From Holophagaceae bacterium (GTDB taxonomy: Bacteria; Acidobacteriota; Holophagae; Holophagales; Holophagaceae), in NCBI GenBank assembly GCA_016722505.1, contig JADKJH010000006.1, positions 61,001 through 125,000 of the forward strand: a stretch of 64,000 bases of DNA, written 5' to 3'. The position numbers and the translations under genes were made by a program. Shown piece by piece: positions 17,435 to 25,555 of this stretch (position 1 is its first letter; each line of letters begins with the position of its first letter). The notes below the pieces were generated by a model. That model was not told where the DNA came from. It saw only the letters and a program-made list of their open reading frames with translations, and did not search any database.

Positions 17435-18358
17435 ATGCCCGAATCCCACCTTGTTCATATATCCCATGTGCTGCTGCACCTCTTGACAGCACTGCTGCTG
17501 CCACCACTCATCCCCGGCCTGATCAACAAGGTTAAAGCCCTGATGGCGGGGCGCAGTGGCCCTCCGGTGCTTCAGCTCTACTACGATCTGGCTAAGCTAT
17601 CCCGGAAGCAGGCGGTGTTCAGCCGCACCACAACCTGGGTATTCCTGATGGGGCCGGTAGGAACCGTAGCCGTGGGCCTGGTTGCGGCGATGCTCGTACC
17701 TTTTGGCCATCTCCATGCCCCCTGCGGTTTCCAAGGCGATGTCATCCTTTTCGCATATCTCTTCGGCCTAGCACGATTCCTCACGGTGCTTTCCGCGCTG
17801 GACACGGGCTCAAGTTTTGAAGGTATGGGCGCTGCGCGCGAAGTCACTTTCGCGGCCTTGGCTGAACCCGCGCTGTTCCTGGGATTCGCGGCCCTCGCAA
17901 AATCCACGGGTAGTTTGTCTCTTTCGACCATGCTGGCCCATACAGGCCCGCTGTTCCGTTTTTCGGGTCCGCTGGTTCTGGTCCTTGCAGGCTGGGCCAT
18001 CGTCTACATGGCAGAAAATTCCAGAATCCCGGTGGATGATCCCAACACGCATCTGGAACTCACGATGATCCATGAGGTGATGGTGCTGGATCACTCGGGC
18101 CGCCCCTTCGCGCTGGTGCTTTATGGCGCGAGTTTGAAACTGCTGGTGCTCGGCGCCTTGCTGGTGGGTCCAATCCTTCCACGGAACGCGGGCCCTTTGC
18201 TGGATTGGCTGGCCTTCTATCTGGCCCTAGGTGTTCTGGCTGCCGGCGTGGGCTTCGCTGAAAGCATCATGGCGCGGTTCCGCATGACCAAGGTGCCCCA
18301 GTTCCTTGTGGCCGGCGTGTTGGCGACAGCCTTCGCCTTCCTTCTGATGCTGGTGTAG
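17435..18358 (+). CDS. hyfC: HyfC/HycD-type (NuoH-like) membrane subunit
   Basis: This 307-residue polytopic protein matches the NuoH/HycD family, the membrane subunit that connects the hydrophilic module to the antiporter-like modules. Recognisable segments are GLINKVKALMAGRSGPPVLQLYYDLAKLSRK near residue 30, and ENSRIPVDDPNTHLELTMIHE near 190, a conserved loop with acidic residues facing the quinone/proton channel in complex I. It starts 3 bases after the preceding stop. Confidence 0.92.
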   Translation: MPESHLVHISHVLLHLLTALLLPPLIPGLINKVKALMAGRSGPPVLQLYYDLAKLSRKQAVFSRTTTWVFLMGPVGTVAVGLVAAMLVPFGHLHAPCGFQGDVILFAYLFGLARFLTVLSALDTGSSFEGMGAAREVTFAALAEPALFLGFAALAKSTGSLSLSTMLAHTGPLFRFSGPLVLVLAGWAIVYMAENSRIPVDDPNTHLELTMIHEVMVLDHSGRPFALVLYGASLKLLVLGALLVGPILPRNAGPLLDWLAFYLALGVLAAGVGFAESIMARFRMTKVPQFLVAGVLATAFAFLLMLV

Positions 18359-18367
18359 GAGCCTGTC

Positions 18368-19003
18368 ATGCTTCACGACATTCTGATCACCTTGACCGTG
18401 CTCACCAATTTCACGCTGGTGGCCACCAGCCGGATCCATAAATCCATCCAGGTAGCCGCGTTCCAGGGTGTCCTGCTAGGGCTTTTGCCGTTGACCCTGG
18501 GCTTGGGTTTCCATATCCATATCCTGCTCATGGCCGCCGCGGCGGTGATCGTGAAGGGCTGGTTCATCCCCTTTCTCCTTCGCCGGGCCCTCGCCAAGGT
18601 CCACATCCACCGGGAGGTCCATCCTTACATCGGCTACACGGTGTCTCTGATGCTTTGCGCTTTGGGCACCGGGATGAGCATTGTGCTGGCCCACAATCTC
18701 CCCCTGAAACCTGGGGGCCCCTTCGCCCTATTTGTTCCGGCGGCCCTGGCCACCCTCTTCACGGGTTTTCTCCTGCTGGTTTCGCGTCGAAAGGCGATCA
18801 CCCAGGTGGTCGGCTACCTGGTGCTCGAAAATGGCATCTACTTGTTTGGCTTGATGCTGATCGAGGCCATGCCGATCTTGGTGGAAACCGGTGTGTTGCT
18901 GGATCTCTTTGTCGGAATTTTTGTCATGGGGATCGTCATCAACCACATCACTGTGGCTTTCGATTCCATGGATACCCGGCAGCTCGCCGAGCTGAAGGAC
19001 TAA
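18368..19003 (+). CDS. hyfE: HyfE-type membrane subunit
   Basis: This 211-residue protein has about six hydrophobic helices and resembles HyfE, a NuoK-like subunit of hydrogenase-4-type complexes. Segments such as LVSRRKAITQVVGYLVLENGIYLFG (about 137-161), with a buried Glu next to a Gly, fit the NuoK-type proton path. A clear ribosome site (TAGGAG) precedes the ATG. It lies between hyfC and hyfF in the same order as in E. coli hyf, where HyfD is a further antiporter subunit. Confidence 0.85.
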   Translation: MLHDILITLTVLTNFTLVATSRIHKSIQVAAFQGVLLGLLPLTLGLGFHIHILLMAAAAVIVKGWFIPFLLRRALAKVHIHREVHPYIGYTVSLMLCALGTGMSIVLAHNLPLKPGGPFALFVPAALATLFTGFLLLVSRRKAITQVVGYLVLENGIYLFGLMLIEAMPILVETGVLLDLFVGIFVMGIVINHITVAFDSMDTRQLAELKD

Positions 19004-19006
19004 CGG

Positions 19007-20440
19007 ATGACCTGGTACTTGATCGTTCTTCCTCTTCTCGCGGCTGGAGTCGCCTTCGCGATTCCTTCGCCCATTTGGCGGGTGCGCATCCTTACCGCGA
19101 CCGCCATCCTGCATCTCATCGGTCTGTTGGTCGCGCTGCGCGGCTGGGGAACGCCGCCTGCGGGTGCGTGGCTCGGCTTGGATGCTCTGGGCGGATGGGT
19201 GCTGCTAGTGATCAGTGTGCTGTTCCTGGTTTGCGCGCTCTACGCCCCGGCCTACCTTGCCTTGCGGCCTGACCGGGATGGACGGATCTTCACAGGCAGC
19301 TTGTTGAGTTTTCTTGGACTGGCTTCACTTCTCGCCCAGTCGCAGCATCCTGGGATCACCTGGGTGGCCATCGAGACCACCACCCTGGCGACGGCGCCGC
19401 TGATCTACTTCAACCACAACCGCCATTCCCTGGAAGCGACCTGGAAGTACTTGCTGATCGGCTCCGTCGGCATCGCGCTCGCGCTGCTCGGCACTCTGTT
19501 CATCGCCTACGCCGCCAACATGGGCGGAGTCGAGGAGCCGCTTCTGTATGGCCGCTTGATGCACGACTCGGCCCTTCTCTCCAGGCCCTGGCTGCGGGCG
19601 GGGTTCGTGCTCACCCTGGTGGGCTACGGCACCAAGATGGGGCTCGCGCCCATGCATACCTGGAAGCCCGATGCCTACGGCGAGACCCCAGGCATCGTGG
19701 GGGCCTTGCTCGCGGGCGGTGTCACCAGCTGCGCTTTCCTGGCCTTACTCCGCATCTACGCGGTGGTGGCCGCGGCAGGGGAAGCCCCGTTCGCCAGAGA
19801 ACTGCTGGTGGGTTTCGGCCTTCTATCCATGACCTGGGCCATGGTCTTCATGGTCAGGCAGCTGGACTTCAAACGCCTGCTCGCCTACTCCAGCGTGGAG
19901 CACATGGGAATTCTTGTCCTCGGCATTGGAATCGGCGGCAATGCGGCCAAATTCGCTCTTTTCCATCTGGCCGCGAACGCGCTGGTAAAGAGTGTGCTTT
20001 TCCTTTCCGCCGGAAATATCCATCGGAGCTACGCCAGCAAACAGCTGCCCTTCGTCACCGGGGCCATCCGCAGGACGCCGATTTCGGGATGGCTTTTCCT
20101 GCTGGGATTCCTGGCCATAACCGGGACCCCGCCTTTCGCGCCCTTCATAAGTGAGTTCAACATCGCCTACACCGCGCTTACCACCGGCCATGTGTGGGTC
20201 GGCACGGCCTTCCTGGTGTTGCTCGGAGCCATCTTCCTGGGCATGAGCGACACCGTGATCAAGGTGGTTTTTGGGACGCCCAGCGCCCAGCGCGTGCGAA
20301 CACCATATAAAGACACTTTCGCTACCACGGCTCCCATGATTGCAGCGCTAGCCCTGGCTTTGGTCATGGGTCTTTGGCTGCCGCGCCCGCTTCAGGACAT
20401 GCTGCAAAGCGCTGCATTGATGGTGGGAGGACAGCCATGA
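19007..20440 (+). CDS. hyfF: HyfF-type (NuoL/M/N-like) membrane subunit
   Basis: This 477-residue protein is a third antiporter-family subunit. Family features include the conserved KMGLAPMHTWKPDAYGETPGI region near residue 210, the LLAYSSVEHMGILVLG helix near 290, and hydrophobic helices throughout. It is shorter than the two HyfB-type genes and lacks their C-terminal GCGY extension, as expected for HyfF. Its stop overlaps the start of the large-subunit-like gene (ATGA). Confidence 0.9.
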   Translation: MTWYLIVLPLLAAGVAFAIPSPIWRVRILTATAILHLIGLLVALRGWGTPPAGAWLGLDALGGWVLLVISVLFLVCALYAPAYLALRPDRDGRIFTGSLLSFLGLASLLAQSQHPGITWVAIETTTLATAPLIYFNHNRHSLEATWKYLLIGSVGIALALLGTLFIAYAANMGGVEEPLLYGRLMHDSALLSRPWLRAGFVLTLVGYGTKMGLAPMHTWKPDAYGETPGIVGALLAGGVTSCAFLALLRIYAVVAAAGEAPFARELLVGFGLLSMTWAMVFMVRQLDFKRLLAYSSVEHMGILVLGIGIGGNAAKFALFHLAANALVKSVLFLSAGNIHRSYASKQLPFVTGAIRRTPISGWLFLLGFLAITGTPPFAPFISEFNIAYTALTTGHVWVGTAFLVLLGAIFLGMSDTVIKVVFGTPSAQRVRTPYKDTFATTAPMIAALALALVMGLWLPRPLQDMLQSAALMVGGQP

Positions 20441-21954
20441 GCAAATATGCATTCCTCCCCATCGTCAGCGGCCAATCCCTGCCGCTCTCGGATATCCAAG
20501 AATCAAGCCTGGAGGATTTCCGGAAAGCGATCATCCAGGGCGTCCATGACGGTCTCCGCCTAGTCTGCTTCTGCGCGGATGCCGAGCTGCGCCTTTTTGC
20601 CATACTTGCGGAAGATGCCGCTAAGCAGCTACGGATTGGATGGACGAAGCTGGCCCAGGCCAGCTTCCCTTCGATCACGCCTCATTGCGTCCAGGCCAAT
20701 CTTTTCGAGCGCGAGATCGCCGAGCAATTCGGCATCCTTCCGCAGGGCCATCCCTGGTTCAAGCCCATGCGCTTCCATGCTTCTTGGGCCGAAGGGCGGG
20801 ATGCCTGGGGCCGGACCACCAGCCCTTCTCCCGCCGTCATGGACTTCTTCACTGTGGGTGGCGAGGAAGTCCACGAAGTGGCCGTCGGACCGGTCCACGC
20901 CGGAGTCATCGAGCCGGGACACTTCCGTTTCCAGTGCCACGGCGAGACTGTTCTCCACCTTGAGATCGCTCTAGGCTTCCAGCATCGGGGCATCGAAAGG
21001 GCGCTGGTGGGCGGACCGAACATTCTTAGCCTGAAACACGCGGAAACTGTTTCTGGCGACGCCACGATCGCGCATGTCTGGACCTATTGCCGGATTCTGG
21101 AAGGGTTGGCGGGGGTCCGGGTTCCATCACGCTCTGAGTGGGTCCGGGGCGTGGCTTTGGAACTGGAGCGCATGGCAAACCATGTGGGGGATCTTGGCGC
21201 GCTGGCCGGGGATGTGGGATTTCTTCCGACCGCATCCTTTTGCGGACGCATCCGTGGAGATTGGCTGAATCTGACCGCCGCAGTCTGCGGGAGCCGGTTG
21301 GGACGCGACTGGTTGAAGCCCGGTGGTCTAGGCTTTGATCTGGAGCCAGACCTTGCCAAGCAGCTGCTGCCCAGAATGGCCAAGGCTTGGGCAGATACCC
21401 GTGATGCCATCGAACTCCTATGGGGGGCCGCTTCGGTGATGAACCGCTTTGAAGCGGCTGGCCACGTGGACGAAGCTCAGGCCCGGGAAATTGGCTTAGT
21501 GGGTGTTGCCGCGCGCGCCTGTGGAATAGCCCTGGACGTACGAAAAGACCATCCTTCCGGCCCTTACATTGATCACCCCATCGAGGTTTCCCACGCTGAA
21601 AGCGGAAACGTGCATTCCCGGGCCTGGGTCCGTTGGCTCGAACTCGTTGAAAGTCATCGCTTCCTCTTGGAGGCGCTTGAAGGCCTGGCCCTTGCCCCAG
21701 GCGATCCTGCTCCTCCACCGCTGCCATCCCTGGCGCCGAGCAGCCTTTGCGTTGCGCTCACGGAAGGTTGGAGAGGAGAAGTCCTGCACATGGCCGTGAC
21801 GGATTCCGAAGGACGCTTTTCCCGCTACAAGATCGTGGATCCCTCCTTCCACAATTGGTTCGGCGTGGCTCTCGCGATGCGTGGAGAGCAGATTTCCGAC
21901 TTCCCCATTTGCAACAAGAGTTTCAACCTTTCGTATTGCGGACACGATTTGTGA
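20437..21954 (+). CDS. Hydrogenase-like large subunit without nickel ligands (Ehr type; NuoC-NuoD fusion)
   Basis: This 505-residue protein has an N-terminal NuoC-like domain (about 1-160) fused to a NuoD/HycE-like domain. It resembles group 4 hydrogenase large subunits (HyfG), but the two nickel CxxC motifs are gone: where RxCGxC is expected there is ETVSGDATIAH, with Ser206 and Ala209 in the two Cys positions, and the C-terminal DPCxxC is replaced by CNKSFNLSYCGHDL. No cleavable tail follows. This matches the energy-converting hydrogenase-related (Ehr) complexes known in Geobacter and others, which are thought not to be hydrogenases. The start ATG overlaps the hyfF stop; a longer reading would lie inside hyfF. 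Confidence 0.88.
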   Translation: MSKYAFLPIVSGQSLPLSDIQESSLEDFRKAIIQGVHDGLRLVCFCADAELRLFAILAEDAAKQLRIGWTKLAQASFPSITPHCVQANLFEREIAEQFGILPQGHPWFKPMRFHASWAEGRDAWGRTTSPSPAVMDFFTVGGEEVHEVAVGPVHAGVIEPGHFRFQCHGETVLHLEIALGFQHRGIERALVGGPNILSLKHAETVSGDATIAHVWTYCRILEGLAGVRVPSRSEWVRGVALELERMANHVGDLGALAGDVGFLPTASFCGRIRGDWLNLTAAVCGSRLGRDWLKPGGLGFDLEPDLAKQLLPRMAKAWADTRDAIELLWGAASVMNRFEAAGHVDEAQAREIGLVGVAARACGIALDVRKDHPSGPYIDHPIEVSHAESGNVHSRAWVRWLELVESHRFLLEALEGLALAPGDPAPPPLPSLAPSSLCVALTEGWRGEVLHMAVTDSEGRFSRYKIVDPSFHNWFGVALAMRGEQISDFPICNKSFNLSYCGHDL

Positions 21955-21961
21955 GACGCCC

Positions 21962-22759
21962 ATGATCCACATCCTGCTGTCCCGCCTGCGTCAAGGCCAT
22001 CGGACCATTCCCTATCCCGGGTCTTTGCCCGCTCTGCCGGAGCGCTTGCGTGGCCGTCCCATAGTGGACGTATCGAAATGCGCCAATATTTCCGGAGCCA
22101 ATGCCATAAAAGACGGTTGCCAGCTTTGCGTGGAGGTGTGCCCCACCGAAGCCATCAACCTGCGCGAAGGCGCTCCTCAGATTGACCTTGGCAGGTGCCT
22201 TTTCTGCCCTGAATGCGAAGCTGTTTGTCCTCCGGGAGCCATCCATTATTCAGGCGAACATCGCCTCGCGGCGCGCAATCGAGAAGACCTCAAGGTGGAA
22301 GGTGGAGCAGAGTACCGTCTGGCCAAAGCGCTAGATGCGGAATTGATGCGCGTTTTTGGACGCTCTCTGAAACTCCGCGTGGTGAGCGCAGGGGGCTGCA
22401 ATGGCTGCGAGGTGGATGTCAATGTCCTTCAGACGATCACTTGGGATCTCGGCCGGTTCGGCATCAGCTATGTGGCTTCACCACGCCATGCCGATGGCTT
22501 GCTCATCTGCGGCCCAGTCACTGTGAACATGGAAGAAGCCCTTCGAATCACTTACGATGCGATCCCTGCGCCGAAGCTCGTCATCGCCGTGGGCGCCTGC
22601 GCCATCAGTGGCGGGCCTTTCTATAAGCAATCCGAACAGCTTGGTGGCGCAGCTTCGGTGGTGCCGGTGGATCTCTTCATTCCAGGCTGTCCGCCGCATC
22701 CGCTCACAATCCTTGACGGCCTGCTCCGGCTGCTGGGGAAGCTTGGAACAAGTGCCTAG
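21962..22759 (+). CDS. Ferredoxin-small subunit fusion (HyfH + HyfI/NuoB type)
   Basis: This 265-residue protein joins an N-terminal polyferredoxin part to a NuoB/HycG-type small subunit. The first half has two [4Fe-4S] motifs: CQLCVEVCPTEA near residue 55 and CLFCPECEAVCPPGA near 80. The second half has the NuoB-type ligands GGCNGCEVD near 143, CAISGG near 223, and PGCPPHP near 245, for the cluster that hands electrons to the active site. I start at the ATG at 21962 (MIHILLSRL), just after the large-subunit stop; in E. coli the two halves are separate genes. It would be the electron entry arm of the Ehr-like complex, with an unknown partner. Confidence 0.9.
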   Translation: MIHILLSRLRQGHRTIPYPGSLPALPERLRGRPIVDVSKCANISGANAIKDGCQLCVEVCPTEAINLREGAPQIDLGRCLFCPECEAVCPPGAIHYSGEHRLAARNREDLKVEGGAEYRLAKALDAELMRVFGRSLKLRVVSAGGCNGCEVDVNVLQTITWDLGRFGISYVASPRHADGLLICGPVTVNMEEALRITYDAIPAPKLVIAVGACAISGGPFYKQSEQLGGAASVVPVDLFIPGCPPHPLTILDGLLRLLGKLGTSA

Positions 22760-22793
22760 ATGAAGCAGATCCGCTAACCAGCACAGGAACCAT

Positions 22794-23684
22794 ATGCCCC
22801 GCAGCAATTCCAGACGCATCCTCCGGATCGCGCGCAAACGCACCCTTCTGGCTTTGCGCGGAAAGGTGGATCTTCAGCATGGCATTGGGCAAACGCTCAA
22901 TAAGACCTTGGATCTGCTGCCCATTGATTCCCAGCTGTTGAATCGCCGCGGCAATGAGCGGAAAAAGTACCTCAATCGCCAGATGGCGTGGTCCATGGCC
23001 TTTGTAGCTGGTGCCATCAATGCCGGGGGGTTCCTGGCGGTTGAGGTCTATACATCCCACATCACCGGGGCTGTGGCCCGCGCTTCGGATGAATGGGCGC
23101 TCGGCCACCATGAACTTGCATTCAGCGCAGTTGCGATGGTTCTCACCTTCTTGCTGGGGGCGGCTTTCACCGGCTCGCTCATCAATTTCGGCCAGCGTCG
23201 GCGATTCCGCAGCCACTACGCCATCAGCTTGATGGTCGAAGCCGGGCTCCTCCTGGTCTTCGGCTTCGCCGGATACCGGCTGACCCAAAGAGAGCAATTC
23301 TTCCTTCCGGTGACGGCGATTCTGCTCTCATTCATCATGGGCATGCACAACGCCACCGTGACCAACGTCTCCAACGCGGAAGTGCGCACCACCCACATGA
23401 CCGGCATTGTCACGGATCTGGGTGTCGAGTTGAGCCGCCTCTTCTATTTCAACCGGACCAAGCGGAAGCGCGCGAATAAAATCCTGGCGAACCGCGACCG
23501 CATCAAGCTCCATTGCCTGGTTCTGCTTTCCTTCCTGGTGGGTGGATTCTTCGGGGCGCTTGGGTTCAAACATATCGGGTACAAGGTCACCTTGTTCTTC
23601 TCCGCGTTCCTGTTTTTCCTGGCTTGGCGGCCAATCCTCTACGATCTCAGGGTGCGGATCAGATTGGCCCGGCAGGCTCCCTAA
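22794..23684 (+). CDS. DUF1275 (YoaK-type) membrane protein
   Basis: This 296-residue protein has a basic N-terminus of about 60 residues followed by six or so hydrophobic helices, and the family-like sequence NAGGFLAVEVYTSHITGAVA near residue 77. It fits the DUF1275/YoaK family of inner-membrane proteins, whose function is not settled. A ribosome site (AGGAA) precedes the ATG. It is in the same direction as the Ehr cluster, 34 bases after it, but I see no reason to call it a complex subunit. Confidence 0.8.
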   Translation: MPRSNSRRILRIARKRTLLALRGKVDLQHGIGQTLNKTLDLLPIDSQLLNRRGNERKKYLNRQMAWSMAFVAGAINAGGFLAVEVYTSHITGAVARASDEWALGHHELAFSAVAMVLTFLLGAAFTGSLINFGQRRRFRSHYAISLMVEAGLLLVFGFAGYRLTQREQFFLPVTAILLSFIMGMHNATVTNVSNAEVRTTHMTGIVTDLGVELSRLFYFNRTKRKRANKILANRDRIKLHCLVLLSFLVGGFFGALGFKHIGYKVTLFFSAFLFFLAWRPILYDLRVRIRLARQAP

Positions 23685-23746
23685 CCTCAGCCGAAAAGAA
23701 CCTGGCCTCCAGACCAGCCAAGGCCGCTTAAAATAAGAGACTCCGG

Positions 23747-23823
23747 GCACCCATAGCTCAGGTGGACAGAGCAGCGGCCTTCTAAGCCGCAGGTCGTTGG
23801 TTCGAGTCCAACTGGGTGCACCA
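23747..23823 (+). tRNA. tRNA-Arg (anticodon UCU)
   Basis: The sequence folds as a standard tRNA: acceptor stem GCACCCA paired with TGGGTGC, D arm GCTC/GAGC, anticodon stem GCGGC/GCCGC with loop CTTCTAA (anticodon TCT, reading AGA and AGG), T arm GTTGG/CCAAC with TTCGAGT loop, and an encoded 3' CCA at 23821-23823. The length of 77 bases is normal. It sits between the DUF1275 gene and queD. Confidence 0.97.
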
Positions 23824-23856
23824 CTGAATATTGACCATAGGAAGGCAAAAGCGACC

Positions 23857-24204
23857 ATGATCCTCCGCAAAGAATACTGGTTTGAATCCGCCCATTTCAT
23901 CTACAACCATCCGGGAAAATGCCGCAATCTGCATGGGCACAGTTACAAGCTCTTTGTGTCCATCGAGGGTGAGGTGAATGCTGAGACCGGCATGATCATT
24001 GATTTCGATGATCTTTCAAAGATTGTGGACGAGCAGGTCATCAGCAAGCTGGATCACCGTTTCCTTAATGATCTGATTCCACTTTCCACCGCCGAGAACA
24101 TCAGTGTATGGATTTGGAAACAGTTGAAGCCCGCGCTTCCTGGCTTGATGCAGATCGAAGTTTTCGAGACCACGGATAATTGCGTGGTCTACAGGGGAGC
24201 CTGA
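23857..24204 (+). CDS. queD: QueD / 6-carboxy-tetrahydropterin synthase family
   Basis: This is a 115-residue member of the 6-pyruvoyl-tetrahydropterin synthase family. In bacteria it normally makes 6-carboxy-5,6,7,8-tetrahydropterin in queuosine synthesis. Zinc ligands are visible as His in ESAHF and in the NLHGHSY pair, the catalytic Cys is in GKCRNLHGH, and IIDFDDL and LDHRFLND match the substrate-binding strands. The ATG at 23857 is chosen because the longer upstream reading begins inside the tRNA. No other queuosine gene is in the window. Confidence 0.9.
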   Translation: MILRKEYWFESAHFIYNHPGKCRNLHGHSYKLFVSIEGEVNAETGMIIDFDDLSKIVDEQVISKLDHRFLNDLIPLSTAENISVWIWKQLKPALPGLMQIEVFETTDNCVVYRGA

Positions 24205-24704
24205 TGCGCCACTTCCTGACCCTTGCCGGGCTGCTCTTGATGTGCGGCTGCGGAATCGTGGATCCGGTGGCGGCCTATCGCGAGGCGGCCCAGCAACTCC
24301 ATTTTTCCTTGGAGCGCGTGGAGCCCAAAGTAGAGCTGGCCTTCCCGCTGGACCAGTCCCGCATCCGATTCCGTTTTGATGTGGGTGTGGGCAATGATTC
24401 CAATTTGAGGCTTCACGCAAGGGGCTTGAACTGTAAATTGAGCCTCCATTCCGCGGACCAGGTCAGCAGCATCGGCGATGTCGGCCTCCCGGGGGGCTTC
24501 GATGTGGCAGCCAAGGGCAAAGCTACGGTGCCCCTGGAGCTGGCCCTGACCTATCGTGATCTCCAGGCGGTCTGGCGTCCGATCATGGATGTGGTGCAGC
24601 ATCACAAAGCCGCTTCATGGAAGCTGGATGGCACGGCCAACCTTGAAGCCATGGGCATCGGGTTCGATGTGCCCATCCACTCCACGAAAAATACGAATCA
24701 ATGA
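24204..24704 (+). CDS. Lipoprotein with LEA-type 2 (WHy) domain
   Basis: This 166-residue protein has a hydrophobic signal sequence with a probable lipoprotein cleavage at the second Cys of LLLMCGCG (Gly at -1). The mature part has the LEA_2/WHy type of beta-strand pattern (VEPKVELAFPLDQSRIRFRFDVGVGNDS...), a fold seen in stress-related and envelope proteins. The start ATG overlaps the queD stop (TGATG), so the two are translationally coupled. Function is unknown. Confidence 0.72.
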   Translation: MRHFLTLAGLLLMCGCGIVDPVAAYREAAQQLHFSLERVEPKVELAFPLDQSRIRFRFDVGVGNDSNLRLHARGLNCKLSLHSADQVSSIGDVGLPGGFDVAAKGKATVPLELALTYRDLQAVWRPIMDVVQHHKAASWKLDGTANLEAMGIGFDVPIHSTKNTNQ

Positions 24705-24724
24705 AGCCGTGACGCGGTGAAGCG

Positions 24725-25405
24725 ATGATCCGGGCTGTCGTATTCGATCTCTGGAACACCTTGGTGCACAGTCCCGGCGGCAACCCCTTCCAGCGGGCGG
24801 CAGTGCTGCTAGACCATGGCCAGCGGGAAAGATTCGCCGACTTGCAACGTGATGGAATGATCCGTGTTTATCCGGATGCGGAAACGTTCATCTCGGCATG
24901 GGAACAAGAGCTGCGTCTTTCCGGGGACCAGAAAGAGGGCATGATTTCGATTTTCAAGCGCTCCGAAGGCGATGCGCAGCTCTATCCGGAAGCAATGGAA
25001 TCGTTGGTCCACACCCGGTCGTTGTGCCGGACTGCGATGCTTTCCAACACCCAGAGCTTCTCCCTTGGCCTGCTGGATGCTTTGGGGCTTTCAGGGCAGT
25101 TCCGGGTGAAAGGCATCAGCGCGGAGCTTGGTTTCCTCAAACCCGAGCCCGGCGCCTTTGAAGGCATGCAAAAAAAACTGGGACTCTTTCCAGGCGAATT
25201 GGCAATGGTTGGCGATAGCTGGAGCGACGACGTCGAAGGCGCCCTCAACGCAGGTTGGACGGCCCTTTGGGTGAACCGCACAGGTAAACCAAGGCCTGGC
25301 CACGCGCCGGACGCGGAACTAGTGGAAATCCCGAATCTGAGCTTCGTTCCCGAAATCATCGAGCGCCTGCAAGCTGGAGCCCGCTGTTCTACTTGCCTGG
25401 GCTGA
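24725..25405 (+). CDS. HAD-superfamily hydrolase
   Basis: This 226-residue protein is a haloacid dehalogenase-like hydrolase, likely a phosphatase. Motif I is VFDLWNTLV, with nucleophile Asp8; the usual second Asp (position 10) is Trp. Motif II is SNTQ near residue 102, and motif IV is GDSWSDDVEGA near 160 with the two acidic Mg ligands. The C1-type helical cap lies between motifs I and II. Many proteins annotated as HAD hydrolases carry a FDLWGT-like motif I, so the Trp alone does not prove inactivity. Substrate unknown. Confidence 0.85.
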   Translation: MIRAVVFDLWNTLVHSPGGNPFQRAAVLLDHGQRERFADLQRDGMIRVYPDAETFISAWEQELRLSGDQKEGMISIFKRSEGDAQLYPEAMESLVHTRSLCRTAMLSNTQSFSLGLLDALGLSGQFRVKGISAELGFLKPEPGAFEGMQKKLGLFPGELAMVGDSWSDDVEGALNAGWTALWVNRTGKPRPGHAPDAELVEIPNLSFVPEIIERLQAGARCSTCLG

Positions 25406-25555
25406 CTCGGGTCTTACCTGTGAATTGGTCCATGCCAACGCGGGAGCGTGCATCATCAAGGCGATCCTCGCTTGCGCCGAAGCGAAACTTCTTCCGCCGT
25501 TGCCTCCACATAGCATTAAGGTGGAACCAAATTGGGTGATGCATGGAGGGAACCC

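Noticed and set aside
20437..22759. Functional group 4 H2-evolving hydrogenase
   Set aside because: Both nickel-binding CxxC motifs of the large subunit are missing.
23328..23900. 190-residue minus-strand ORF with a WTRTNDLRLRRPLL-type segment
   Set aside because: It is antisense to the DUF1275 gene and runs through the tRNA; that segment is a known artefact of translating a tRNA.
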